From Bacillota bacterium (lineage in GTDB: Bacteria; Sysuimicrobiota; Sysuimicrobiia; Sysuimicrobiales; Segetimicrobiaceae), in NCBI GenBank assembly GCA_021324295.1, contig JAJPJJ010000082.1, positions 102,248 to 166,247 on the forward strand: a DNA stretch of 64,000 nucleotides, in the 5' to 3' direction. A model generated the notes under the pieces. It did not search any database and had not been told where the DNA came from. It saw only the letters and a program-made list of their open reading frames with translations. Of this stretch, positions 36,176-44,319 are shown in pieces. The translations under genes were made by a program, and so were the position numbers. Positions within the stretch are counted from its first letter, which is position 1; every line of letters begins with the position of its first letter.

Positions 36176-37558
36176 CTAGATCCGTTCGAAGTTGCGCGCG
36201 AGCTCCCAGCACGTGACCGCCCGGTCATACGCCTGCTGCTCGAGGCGACCGGTGTGCACGTAGTGCTCGACGACCCGATCGCCGAACGCCTCTCGGGCGA
36301 TCTCGCTGCGCTCCAGCTCCGCGAGCGCCTCGCGCAGCGTCCCGGGCACGCGCGGGAGCCCCTCGGCCCGGTAGGCGTCCCCTTCCACGATCGCCGGCGG
36401 CTCGATCTCGTGCTCGATGCCCCAGAGCCCGGCCGCGATCGTCGCGGCGAAGGCGAGGTAGGGGTTGGCGTCGGCTCCCGGAATCCGGTTCTCGATCCGC
36501 AGGCTCCGGCCCGACCCCGTCACGCGGAACCCGCATGTCCGGTTGTCGTGGCTCCACACCGCGAACACCGGCGCGAACGTCCCCGCCATGTAGCGCTTGT
36601 ACGAGTTGACGTACGGTGCGAAGAAGTACGCGAGTTGCCGGGCGCCCGCGAGCTGGCCGCCGAGGTAGTGCCGGAACAGCGGCGACATCCCGAGCGGCGT
36701 TGCCCCCTCGTGCCAGAAGAGGTTGCGCCGGCCGTCCCGATCCCAGAGGCTGCTGTGCACATGGCAGGAGGATCCGGCGGCATCGGGCCGCCACTTCGCC
36801 ATGAAGGTGATCGCGACCTGGTTGAGCGCGGCGATCTCCTTGGCCGCCTGCTTGAGGATCGTATGCCGGTCCGCCATCTCCACCGGCGCGGCGTAGCGCA
36901 GGTTGATCTCGTGCTGACCGGAGCCCCACTCGCCCTTGCTGAACTCGACGGGCACGCCGGCGGCGTCCAGGCCGGAGCGGATCTGCCGGATCAGCCACTC
37001 CTCCTTGGTGCCCTGGAGGATGTGGTAGTCCTCGCTGTACTGGCCATACAGCTCGAGATCGTGGTAGTGCTTCCTCCGGGCGCTCTCGTAGGTCTCCCGG
37101 AAGATATAGAACTCGAGCTCGGAGGCGATCATCGGGAGAAAGCCGCGCGCGTGCGCGCGCTCCACCTGCCGCCGGAGGATCTGGCGCGGCGACTCCGGCA
37201 CGGGCTCGCCCGAGTCGTCCACGACATCGCAGAGCACGAGCGCCGTCCGCTCGAGCCACGGCACCGGGCGCAGGGTGCCGAGATCGGGCTGGAGCCGCAC
37301 ATCGTGGTACCCGGTGTCCCAGCTCGTGAGCCGGTAGCCCGGCAGCGGCTCCATCTCGACGTCGCACCCCAGCAGGTAGCTGCACGCGTGGGCGCCGTCC
37401 CGGGCCACCTCGTCGACGAAGAAGTGCCCGGTGACGCGCTTGCCCATCAGGCGCCCCTGCATGTCCACCATCGCCGCGACGACGGTGTCGATCTCGCCGG
37501 ACGCGACCTGCGCCCGCAGGTCGTCCAGGGTCAGCCGGCCACGCATCGCCTCGCTCAT
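36176..37558 (-). CDS. Glutamine synthetase-like ATP-dependent ligase (gamma-glutamylamine synthetase type)
   Basis: A 460-residue member of the glutamine synthetase family. Key blocks are VDMQGRLMGKRVTGHFF near the N-terminus, the metal-binding ELEFYIF, GSGQHEINLRYA, the ATP/glutamate loop KWRPDAAGSSCHVHSSL and RIENRIPGADANPYLAFA. The length and text fit the non-GlnA subgroup that joins glutamate to amines (PuuA-like, GlnA3/4-like) rather than to ammonia. The start ATG overlaps the stop of the LysR gene upstream (ATGA at 37555-37558), so regulator and enzyme are coupled. The amine substrate is unknown. The aldehyde dehydrogenase and aminotransferase of the divergent operon would fit a gamma-glutamylated amine route, but the oxidase and the gamma-glutamyl hydrolase of the classical Puu pathway are absent. 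Confidence 0.85.
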   Translation of the reverse strand: MSEAMRGRLTLDDLRAQVASGEIDTVVAAMVDMQGRLMGKRVTGHFFVDEVARDGAHACSYLLGCDVEMEPLPGYRLTSWDTGYHDVRLQPDLGTLRPVPWLERTALVLCDVVDDSGEPVPESPRQILRRQVERAHARGFLPMIASELEFYIFRETYESARRKHYHDLELYGQYSEDYHILQGTKEEWLIRQIRSGLDAAGVPVEFSKGEWGSGQHEINLRYAAPVEMADRHTILKQAAKEIAALNQVAITFMAKWRPDAAGSSCHVHSSLWDRDGRRNLFWHEGATPLGMSPLFRHYLGGQLAGARQLAYFFAPYVNSYKRYMAGTFAPVFAVWSHDNRTCGFRVTGSGRSLRIENRIPGADANPYLAFAATIAAGLWGIEHEIEPPAIVEGDAYRAEGLPRVPGTLREALAELERSEIAREAFGDRVVEHYVHTGRLEQQAYDRAVTCWELARNFERI

Positions 37559-38640
37559 CCGGCGTCCGCCTCCCCTCCCGTCCCCGGACCCCGTCCCGGC
37601 CGCGGTCCCTCCCCGGGCGGCGCGGGCCGGACACCCCTGCTTCCATGAGATCGGCGCGGAACCCTCTGGTGCGGCCGATCCGGCGCGCGCGGCGCCCGCC
37701 CGCCGCCGGCGGGCAGGAGCGCCAGGAACGCCGCCACCACCGGCGAGAGCGTCCGGTCTCGGTGGTAGATGAGCGAGAAGTCCAGGTGGAGCGGCTCGCG
37801 CAGGGGCCGACCGGCCAGGCGCCCCGTTGCGAGCTCCTGCGCGACGGCGGCCTGCGCCATGATGCCGACCCCGATCCCGTCGGCGACGGCGCTCTTGATC
37901 GCCTCGTTGCTCTCCAGCTCCATCGCGGGGAGGGCCTCCAGGCCGTGCCGCTGGAACGCCCGCTCGATCATGCGGCGGGTCGCCGACCCCGGCTCCCGCA
38001 GGATGAGCGGGTACGCGTGCAGCTCCTGCATCGTCACCGCGGGGCGGTGGGCGAGGGGGTGCCCTGGGGGGAGGATGGCCAGCATCCGGTCGCGGATCAG
38101 CGGCAGCGACCTCAGGTGGGGGTTCTCGCACGGTCCCGCGATCACCCCCGCGTGGAGGGTGAAGTCGAGGACCTGCGCGAGGATCGTGTTCGAGTTGCCG
38201 ACCGACAACCTCACCCGCACGCCCGGGTAGCGCTGCTTGAACCGGTCGAGGAGGTCCGCGATGTAGTAGGCGCCCGCCGTCCGGCTGGCGCCGACGTGCA
38301 GGCGGCCGGTCCGCAGGCCCGCGACGCTGTCCATCGCGTCGCGCGCGGCGTCGAGGAGGTGGAAGATCCTCTGCGCAAAGACGTCCAGGGTGCGGCCGGC
38401 GTCCGTGACCACGACGCGCCCGCCGACGCGGTCGAAGAGCGCGAGGCCGAGATCGCGTTCGAGCCGGGCGATCTGCTGGGTGACCGCGGGCTGGGTGACG
38501 CCGATCTGCCGGGCGGCCGCGCTGAAGCTCCGGAGGCGCGCGACGAGGTGGAACGTCCGCAGGGGAACGAGGGGGAGGGGGCGGACGGCCGCGCGGCGCC
38601 GCGCGCGCGGCGCCGCGCGGCTACCGGGGTGCACTTCCAT
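37555..38640 (-). CDS. LysR family transcriptional regulator
   Basis: A 361-residue LysR-type DNA-binding regulator. The N-terminal winged helix is LRTFHLVARLRSFSAAARQIG with VTQPAVTQQIARLERDLGLALFDR. The C-terminal effector domain starts with RTGRLHVGASRTAGAYYIADL and includes ADGIGVGIMAQAAV. ATG 38640 is uncertain because no good ribosome site precedes it and about 35 arginine/alanine-rich residues come before the HTH. The last 45 residues are proline- and arginine-rich and unlike the family. It is divergent from the CoA-transferase operon across an AT-rich gap, the usual LysR layout, so it probably controls both that operon and the ligase gene that overlaps its end. Confidence 0.85.
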   Translation of the reverse strand: MEVHPGSRAAPRARRRAAVRPLPLVPLRTFHLVARLRSFSAAARQIGVTQPAVTQQIARLERDLGLALFDRVGGRVVVTDAGRTLDVFAQRIFHLLDAARDAMDSVAGLRTGRLHVGASRTAGAYYIADLLDRFKQRYPGVRVRLSVGNSNTILAQVLDFTLHAGVIAGPCENPHLRSLPLIRDRMLAILPPGHPLAHRPAVTMQELHAYPLILREPGSATRRMIERAFQRHGLEALPAMELESNEAIKSAVADGIGVGIMAQAAVAQELATGRLAGRPLREPLHLDFSLIYHRDRTLSPVVAAFLALLPAGGGRAPRAPDRPHQRVPRRSHGSRGVRPAPPGEGPRPGRGPGTGGEADAG

Positions 38641-38675
38641 AAGGAATGCTAATCGAGATCGCCATACCTGCTTAT

Positions 38676-38705
38676 TTGACATTATCGGGGCGCGCCCTCT
38701 AGGAT
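38676..38705 (+). promoter_or_regulatory. Candidate sigma-70-type promoter in the LysR/CoA-transferase intergenic region
   Basis: A perfect -35 TTGACA (38676-38681) and a -10-like TAGGAT (38700-38705) are 18 bases apart, reading toward the CoA-transferase gene. The surrounding 38637-38690 stretch is strikingly AT-rich compared with everything around it. ATAAG (38639-38643) and CTTAT (38671-38675) form a loose dyad that could be part of a LysR site. This is a visual match only. Confidence 0.45.
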
Positions 38706-38746
38706 GGGGGCGCAGGCCGTCCGCCGTGGAGGCGCGCGCCACCCGC

Positions 38747-39739
38747 ATGCAGCCGCGGACCACACCCAGGCAGGCCGAGAAGGTCATGACCGCCGCCGAG
38801 GCGGTCTCCCGCTTCGTGCGTCCCGGCTCGACCGTGGGGATGGGAGGTCAGAACATCGGTCGCTGCCCCGTGGCGCTCGCGCACGAGATCATCCGTCAGC
38901 GCATCGGTGAGCTCACCGTGGTCGGCTGCAACCTCTCGATCTCGATGGACCAGCTCGTCGGTGCCGGCCTCGTCCGGCGGACGATCTGCGGCTCCGGGAA
39001 CCTGGAGCGGTTCGGGACGACGTTCTGCTGGAGGCGCGCGATCGAGGACGGGACCCTCGAGGTGGAAGACTACAGCCACCTGGCGATGGTCACCCGGTTC
39101 CTGGCCGGCGAGATGGGCGTGCCGTTCATGCCGACGCGGAGCCTGCTGGGTTCAGATCTGCTCCGCGCGGCAGAGAAGGTCGCGCCCGCGGGCGGTCTGG
39201 GCGGCACCGCCGGCCGGACAGCGCCACCGACCACGCCGCATCCGGATCGACCCGTGGTGATCGACAACCCGTGGAATCCCGGGGAGCCCGTGGTGCTGGT
39301 CCCGGCCCTCCGGCCGGACGTCAGCATCGTCCACGTCCAGCGCGCCGACGCCGTGGGCAACGTCGTCATCGAGGGATTCGCGACCCACGAGCCCGAGATG
39401 ATGCGCGCGTCGCGCCACGTGGTCGTGAGCTGTGAGGAGCTGGTGCCGAACGACGAGATCCGCGCGCATCCCGAGCAGACGACCGTCCCGTTCGTCCACG
39501 TGAGCGCGGTCGTCGTGCAGCCCTTCGGCGCGTACCCGACGTCCACGTACCGGTACTACGACTACGATCCGGTCCACGTCGCCGCCTACCAGGCGGCGGC
39601 GCGGGGCGGCGCGGGGGCGGTGCGGGAGTATCTCCGCGCGCACGTCTGGCAGTGTGCCCGCTTCGATGACTACCTGCAGCGCGCCGCCGGGCGGGAGCGG
39701 CTCGAGGCCCTCAGGCGGGCGATGCAGGAGATGGTGTAG
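38747..39739 (+). CDS. CoA-transferase family I, subunit A (GctA-like)
   Basis: Alpha subunit of a heteromeric family I CoA-transferase, 330 residues from ATG 38747. The N-terminus VSRFVRPGSTVGMGGQNIGR carries the glycine-rich CoA-binding motif of GctA-like subunits. VVGCNLSISMDQLVGAG and LRPDVSIVHVQRADAVGNV follow. GTG 38726 and ATG 38786 are alternative starts. With its partner four bases downstream, the enzyme would move CoA between an acyl-CoA and a carboxylic acid. The acceptor is unknown; glutaconate is only the type substrate of the family. It is the first gene of an operon facing a LysR regulator. Confidence 0.88.
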   Translation: MQPRTTPRQAEKVMTAAEAVSRFVRPGSTVGMGGQNIGRCPVALAHEIIRQRIGELTVVGCNLSISMDQLVGAGLVRRTICGSGNLERFGTTFCWRRAIEDGTLEVEDYSHLAMVTRFLAGEMGVPFMPTRSLLGSDLLRAAEKVAPAGGLGGTAGRTAPPTTPHPDRPVVIDNPWNPGEPVVLVPALRPDVSIVHVQRADAVGNVVIEGFATHEPEMMRASRHVVVSCEELVPNDEIRAHPEQTTVPFVHVSAVVVQPFGAYPTSTYRYYDYDPVHVAAYQAAARGGAGAVREYLRAHVWQCARFDDYLQRAAGRERLEALRRAMQEMV

Positions 39740-39743
39740 GGCG

Positions 39744-40544
39744 ATGCCCGCGCCGCCCGGTTACTCTCGCCAGGAGCTCATGGTGATCGAGGCGGCCCGG
39801 CACGTCAGGGACGGCGACGTGGTCTTCGTGGGGACCGGCCTCCCGCTGCTGGCGGCGACGCTCGCCCAGCGGACGCACGCGCCCAACGTGGTCTGTGTGA
39901 TCGAGAGCGGGGTGATCGCGCCGCGCGTCCGCCCGACGCCGGTCTCGGTCTCCGATCCCAAGGTGATGTACCGGGCGGTCCGGCTGGGCACGCTGCGGGA
40001 GGTCCTGGGGTGCCTGCTGCAGCGCGGCCTCGTCGACCTGGGGTTCCTCGGGGGCGCGCAGATCGACCGCTACGGCAACATCAACTCGACGGTGATCCAC
40101 TCCCCCGGCGGGATGAAGCGGCTGCCGGGCAGCGGGGGCGGCAACGACATGGCGTCCCACTGCCGCCGGCTGCTCGTCATCACCCGGCACGAGCGCCGGC
40201 GGTTCCCGGAGCGGTGCGACTACATCACGAGCCCCGGGTTTCTCGACGGCCCGGGCGCGCGCGAGCGTGCGGGCCTGAGCGGAGACTTCGGGATCACCGT
40301 GGTCACGGACCTCGCGGTGCTGGAGAACGATCCGGAGACCTGCGCGCTGCGGATCGCGCAGCTCATGCCCGGCATCACGGTGGACGCGGTGCGCGCGCAG
40401 ACGGGCTTCGCGCCGGGGGTGGCGCCGGGGGTGCGCGAGGTCGCGCCGCCGGCCCCGGAGGTTCTCGGCGTGCTCCGCGACGAGGTGGACCCCGACCGCG
40501 TCTATCTGAGGGAGGACGAATCCGTATCCGCGGCAAGGAGGTAG
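39744..40544 (+). CDS. CoA-transferase family I, subunit B (GctB-like)
   Basis: Beta subunit, 266 residues, carrying the likely catalytic glutamate E54 in CVIESGVIAP. In this family the residue forms the acyl-glutamate and CoA-glutamate intermediates. Other landmarks are VRDGDVVFVGTGLPLLAATLAQ and LGFLGGAQIDRYGNINSTVI, both strongly family-like. It starts four bases after subunit A. The long C-terminal part (LMPGITVDAVRAQTGF) is standard. The downstream gene encodes a citrate-synthase-like protein, so a CoA thioester made here may be its substrate; this is inference. Confidence 0.9.
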   Translation: MPAPPGYSRQELMVIEAARHVRDGDVVFVGTGLPLLAATLAQRTHAPNVVCVIESGVIAPRVRPTPVSVSDPKVMYRAVRLGTLREVLGCLLQRGLVDLGFLGGAQIDRYGNINSTVIHSPGGMKRLPGSGGGNDMASHCRRLLVITRHERRRFPERCDYITSPGFLDGPGARERAGLSGDFGITVVTDLAVLENDPETCALRIAQLMPGITVDAVRAQTGFAPGVAPGVREVAPPAPEVLGVLRDEVDPDRVYLREDESVSAARR

Positions 40545-40549
40545 CGCGC

Positions 40550-41407
40550 ATGCCACCCGCATCTCCCGTGGATGGCCGGGAGCCGTTCCACTGGCGGACG
40601 TCGATCGCCTACAAGACCAGGGAGAAGATCGTCGTCCGGGGCTACGATCTCAACGAGCTCGTGGGGAACATCAGCTTCGCGGAGATGGCGTACCTCGTCT
40701 GGCGGGGCGAGCTGCCGCCGCCGGCGCACGGCCGGATGCTAGACGCGCTCCTCGTCAGCATGGCCGAACACGCGTTCTCGCCGTCGTCGGCCGCGTGCCG
40801 CTTCGTGGCCTCGGGCGGGGTCCCCCTGCACGTCGGGGTCGCCGGCGGCATGCTGGCGATTGGGACCTACCACGGCACCGCGGACCGGCCCGCGGGGCTG
40901 TTCAAACAGGCGGTCGAGCGGATGGACCGCGAGCATCTCGACATCACGGAGGCGGCGCGCCGGGTGGCGGGCGACGCGCGCCGGGCGGGGCAGCGGCTCC
41001 CGGGGTTCCACCACCCGCAGCACATCCAGGACCCGCGCACCGCGCGGCTCCTGGCCCTCTCCGACCGGTACGGGATCTCGGGCACCTACGTGGCGATGGC
41101 GAGGGCCATCGAGGCCGCGACCGAGGAGTTCTGGGGCCGCCGCATCTTCCTCAACGGGCCGGGGGCGGTGGGCGCGATCTGCCTGGATATGGGCTTCGAC
41201 GTCGAGCTCATCAAGGGCGTCTTCCTGCTTTCGCGGACGGTCTCCCTGGTCGCGCACACCTACGAGGAGCAGCACCGGGAGAAGGGGTGGCGGGCCTCGG
41301 TGAACGCCTCGACGGTCCAGCCCCTCGACCTCTCCCTGCAGCGGCCCGAGTTCTACGACGGCCCGCCGGACCGGGCGCTGCCCCGGGACCGCGGCGCCGG
41401 AGCCTAG
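40550..41407 (+). CDS. Short citrate synthase-like protein (citryl-CoA lyase-type)
   Basis: A 285-residue member of the citrate synthase/citryl-CoA lyase superfamily. It is much shorter than true citrate synthases (about 370-430) and near the size of stand-alone citryl-CoA lyases. Recognisable blocks are TSIAYKTREKIVVRGYDLNELV, an H108 in the TYHGTA loop, GFHHPQHIQDPRT (152-163) and LLSRTVSLVAHTYEEQ. The usual GFGH motif reads GFHH, a substitution next to the catalytic histidine. AAGGAGG lies eight bases before the ATG. Directly after a CoA-transferase, it may cleave or form a hydroxyacyl-CoA such as a citryl- or citramalyl-type thioester. A citrate synthase side activity cannot be excluded. 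Confidence 0.8.
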   Translation: MPPASPVDGREPFHWRTSIAYKTREKIVVRGYDLNELVGNISFAEMAYLVWRGELPPPAHGRMLDALLVSMAEHAFSPSSAACRFVASGGVPLHVGVAGGMLAIGTYHGTADRPAGLFKQAVERMDREHLDITEAARRVAGDARRAGQRLPGFHHPQHIQDPRTARLLALSDRYGISGTYVAMARAIEAATEEFWGRRIFLNGPGAVGAICLDMGFDVELIKGVFLLSRTVSLVAHTYEEQHREKGWRASVNASTVQPLDLSLQRPEFYDGPPDRALPRDRGAGA

Positions 41408-41412
41408 GCGCG

Positions 41413-42888
41413 ATGCGCCTCTCGATCCTCGAGGAGGTCCCGCGCGGCCGGTTGTTCATCGGCGGCGAGTGGGTGCGGGCCGCCTCCGGCCGCTCGTTTC
41501 CGACCTACAACCCCGCCACCGGGGAGATCCTGGACCGCGTGCCGCTCGCCGAGGAGGCCGACGTCGGGCGCGCCGTGGACGCGGCCCGGGCCGCGCTTCC
41601 GGCGTGGGCCGCGACGCCGGGCCCCGAGCGCGGCGCCCGGCTGCGGGCCCTCGCCGCGGCTCTGCGCGAGCACCGGCAGGAGTTCGCGCGCCTCGACGCG
41701 CTCAACTCCGGCAACGTCATCTCCGGCATGCGGCGGGACGTGGAGTGGGCGGCCGAGTCGCTGGAGTACTTCGCCGGGCTCATCCCCGAGTTGAAGGGCG
41801 AGACGCTGCCGGAGGAGCCGACGGCCTTCTCCTACACCGTCCGCGAGCCGTTCGGGGTCGTCGGCAAGATCAACCCATTCAACCACCCGATCCGGTTCGC
41901 GGCCGAGAAGCTCGCGGCTCCGCTCGCCGCCGGCAACACGGTCGTGGTGAAGCCGCCCGAGCAGGCGCCGCTCTCCTCGCTGGCCCTGGCCCGGGTGCTC
42001 GCCGGCATCTTCCCGCCGGGGGTCGTGAACATCGTCACCGGGGACGGCCCAACGACCGGCGCGGCCCTGGTGCGGCATCCCCTCGTGCGGCGGATCGCGC
42101 TGATCGGGTCCGTCGAGGCGGGGCGCGCGGTGATGCGGGCGGCGGCCGCGGAGCTCAAGACGGTCACCCTGGAGCTGGGCGGCAAGAACCCGATCATCGT
42201 GCTCCCGGACGTCGACCCGGACGAGGCGGCGGCCGCCGCCGTGGCCGCGATGAACTTCAACCGCGCAGGCCAGTCGTGCAGCAGCACGTCCCGCGCGTTC
42301 GTCCACCGGCGGCTCCACGACGCCTTCGTGGAGGCCGTGAGGTGCCGCCTCGCCCGTCTGCGCCTGGGGCTCCCGGAGCACGACGAGAGCGAGATGGGTC
42401 CGCTCGTCTCGCGCGAACAGCACGAGCGGGTGCTGGGCTACATCGAGGCCGGCCGGCGCGAGGGTGCGCGCCTCGTGTGCGGCGGCGGCGTGCCCGACGA
42501 TCCCACCCTCCGCCGGGGGTTCTTTGTGCAGCCGACGCTGTTCGACGGCGTGCGACCGGAGATGCGCATCGCGCAGGAGGAGATCTTCGGGCCCGTGCTG
42601 GCGGTGCTCGCCTGGGACGATGAGGAGGAGATGCTCCGCCAGGTCAACGGCGTGATCTACGGGCTGAGCGCGGCGATCTACACGCGCGACTACGCCGCGG
42701 CGCACCGGCTCGCCCGGCGGATCGAGGCCGGGTACATCTGGGTCAACATCCCGGGCGGCCACGCCCTCGGCTCGCCGTACGGCGGCCTCAAGCAGAGCGG
42801 GATCGGGCGGGAGGAGTGCCTGGACGAGCTGCTGAGCTACACGCAGGTCAAGAGCGTCCGCATGCGCCTGCCCGCAGGCCCAGCGTGA
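41413..42888 (+). CDS. Aldehyde dehydrogenase (NAD(P)+-dependent)
   Basis: A 491-residue ALDH-superfamily enzyme oxidising an aldehyde to an acid. The catalytic cysteine is C289 in RAGQSCSS, the general base is E254 in LELGGKNP, and N157 lies in INPFNHPIRF. The C-terminal QEEIFGPVL and SPYGGLKQSGIGREE are standard. The substrate-binding region resembles betaine-aldehyde or amino-aldehyde dehydrogenases, though specificity is not readable. It starts five bases after the citrate-synthase-like gene and is followed by a class III aminotransferase. An amine or amino-acid being turned into an aldehyde and then an acid would fit this order. Confidence 0.92.
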   Translation: MRLSILEEVPRGRLFIGGEWVRAASGRSFPTYNPATGEILDRVPLAEEADVGRAVDAARAALPAWAATPGPERGARLRALAAALREHRQEFARLDALNSGNVISGMRRDVEWAAESLEYFAGLIPELKGETLPEEPTAFSYTVREPFGVVGKINPFNHPIRFAAEKLAAPLAAGNTVVVKPPEQAPLSSLALARVLAGIFPPGVVNIVTGDGPTTGAALVRHPLVRRIALIGSVEAGRAVMRAAAAELKTVTLELGGKNPIIVLPDVDPDEAAAAAVAAMNFNRAGQSCSSTSRAFVHRRLHDAFVEAVRCRLARLRLGLPEHDESEMGPLVSREQHERVLGYIEAGRREGARLVCGGGVPDDPTLRRGFFVQPTLFDGVRPEMRIAQEEIFGPVLAVLAWDDEEEMLRQVNGVIYGLSAAIYTRDYAAAHRLARRIEAGYIWVNIPGGHALGSPYGGLKQSGIGREECLDELLSYTQVKSVRMRLPAGPA

Positions 42889-42904
42889 GGGAAGGAGGAT
42901 CACC

Positions 42905-44290
42905 ATGCCCGGCCCGGTAACGCAGCGTACAGGCCAACCGCTTTCCGCGTCCGTCGCCTCCCGCGTGCTGGAGGACGACCGGCGGTACCTCCTGCACTCC
43001 TGGTCGGCGCAGAAATCGCGCCGGCCGATCGTCATCGCCGGGGGACAGGGGGCGATGTTCTGGGACGCCGAAGGGAGGCGGTACCTCGATTTCGCCTCCC
43101 AGCTCGTGAACGTCAACCTGGGGTTTGGGCATCCCCGCGTGGTGAGGGCGATCCAGGAGCAGGCGGCGGAGGTGTGCTACGTGGCGCCGGAGTTCGCGAG
43201 CGGCCCCCGCAGCGCGCTCGCGCGCGCCGTGGCCGAGGTGACGCCGGGGGACCTCAATCGCGTGTTCTTCACAACCGGCGGCGCCACGGCGAACGAGGCG
43301 GCGATCCGGATGGCGCGGCTGGCCACCGGCCGCCAGAAGGTCATCACCCGGCGCCGCAGCTACCACGGGGCGACCGCCGGGGCGCTCTCGGTCTCCGGGG
43401 ACCCGCGGCGGCGGGGCGCCGAGCCGGGGGTGTGGGGGACCGTGGTCGCGGAGGACCCGTTCTGTTATCGCTGCCCGTTCGGCCTGGAGTATCCCGCCTG
43501 CGGCATCCGCTGCGCCGACCACATCGGGGAGATCATCGAGTTCGAAGATCCGGACACCGTGGCCGCGGTCATCGTGGAGACGATCACCGGGAGCAACGCC
43601 CGCATCGTGCCTCCGCCCGAGTACTATCCGCGCCTGCGGGAGATCTGCGACCGCTACGGCGTGCTCTTGATCTGCGACGAGGTGATGGCCGGATTCGGCC
43701 GCACCGGCCGGTGGTTTGCGATCGACCACTACGGCGTCGTCCCGGACATGATGACGCTCGGCAAAGGGATCACGTCCGGGTACGTGCCGCTCGGGGCCGT
43801 CGCCGTGTCGGACCGCGTGGCGTCCTTCTTCGAGTCGAACGTGCTGCTGACCGGTGCGACGTACAGCGGCCACCCGCTCGCCTGCGCGGCGGGCGTGGCC
43901 ACCCTGGCCGCGTACCACGAGGAGGGGCTCATCGAGCGCGCGCGGGTTCTCGGGGAGCGCTTGATCGCGCGGCTGGCCGAGATCGGGGAGCGCCACCCCG
44001 CCGTGGGCGACGTGCGGGGGAAGGGGCTCTTCGCCTGCATCGAGCTGGTGCGCGACCGCGCCACCCGGGAGCCGCTGGTGCCGTGGACGCCCCGCGGGGC
44101 GCAGGAGAAGCACCCGGCGATCTCCGCCACGCTGCGGGCCATGCTCGAGCGCGGCGTGTACGCCTACGCGAAGTGGAACATGATCATGCTCGCGCCGCCA
44201 CTCGTCATCACCGAGGCCGAGCTCGAGGGGGGCCTCGACGCGATCGACGCGGCGCTGGCGGTAGCCGACGAGCATGCGGGCCGCACGTGA
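42905..44290 (+). CDS. Class III aminotransferase (operon copy)
   Basis: PLP-dependent omega-type aminotransferase, 461 residues. The Schiff-base lysine is K287 in MTLGKGITSGYVPLG; D258 in LLICDEVMAGFGRTG binds the PLP ring nitrogen. TGGATANEAAIRMAR is the phosphate-cup motif. A four-cysteine segment (CYRCPFGLEYPACGIRC, 188-203) is an unusual insert that resembles a metal-binding loop. AAGGAGGATCACC precedes the ATG. It would move an amino group from an omega- or beta-amino acid to a keto acid, supplying or using the aldehyde handled by the neighbouring dehydrogenase. The exact substrate is unknown. Confidence 0.9.
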   Translation: MPGPVTQRTGQPLSASVASRVLEDDRRYLLHSWSAQKSRRPIVIAGGQGAMFWDAEGRRYLDFASQLVNVNLGFGHPRVVRAIQEQAAEVCYVAPEFASGPRSALARAVAEVTPGDLNRVFFTTGGATANEAAIRMARLATGRQKVITRRRSYHGATAGALSVSGDPRRRGAEPGVWGTVVAEDPFCYRCPFGLEYPACGIRCADHIGEIIEFEDPDTVAAVIVETITGSNARIVPPPEYYPRLREICDRYGVLLICDEVMAGFGRTGRWFAIDHYGVVPDMMTLGKGITSGYVPLGAVAVSDRVASFFESNVLLTGATYSGHPLACAAGVATLAAYHEEGLIERARVLGERLIARLAEIGERHPAVGDVRGKGLFACIELVRDRATREPLVPWTPRGAQEKHPAISATLRAMLERGVYAYAKWNMIMLAPPLVITEAELEGGLDAIDAALAVADEHAGRT

Positions 44291-44319
44291 GGCCCGGTCC
44301 GTCGGGGGAGCACCCTCTC

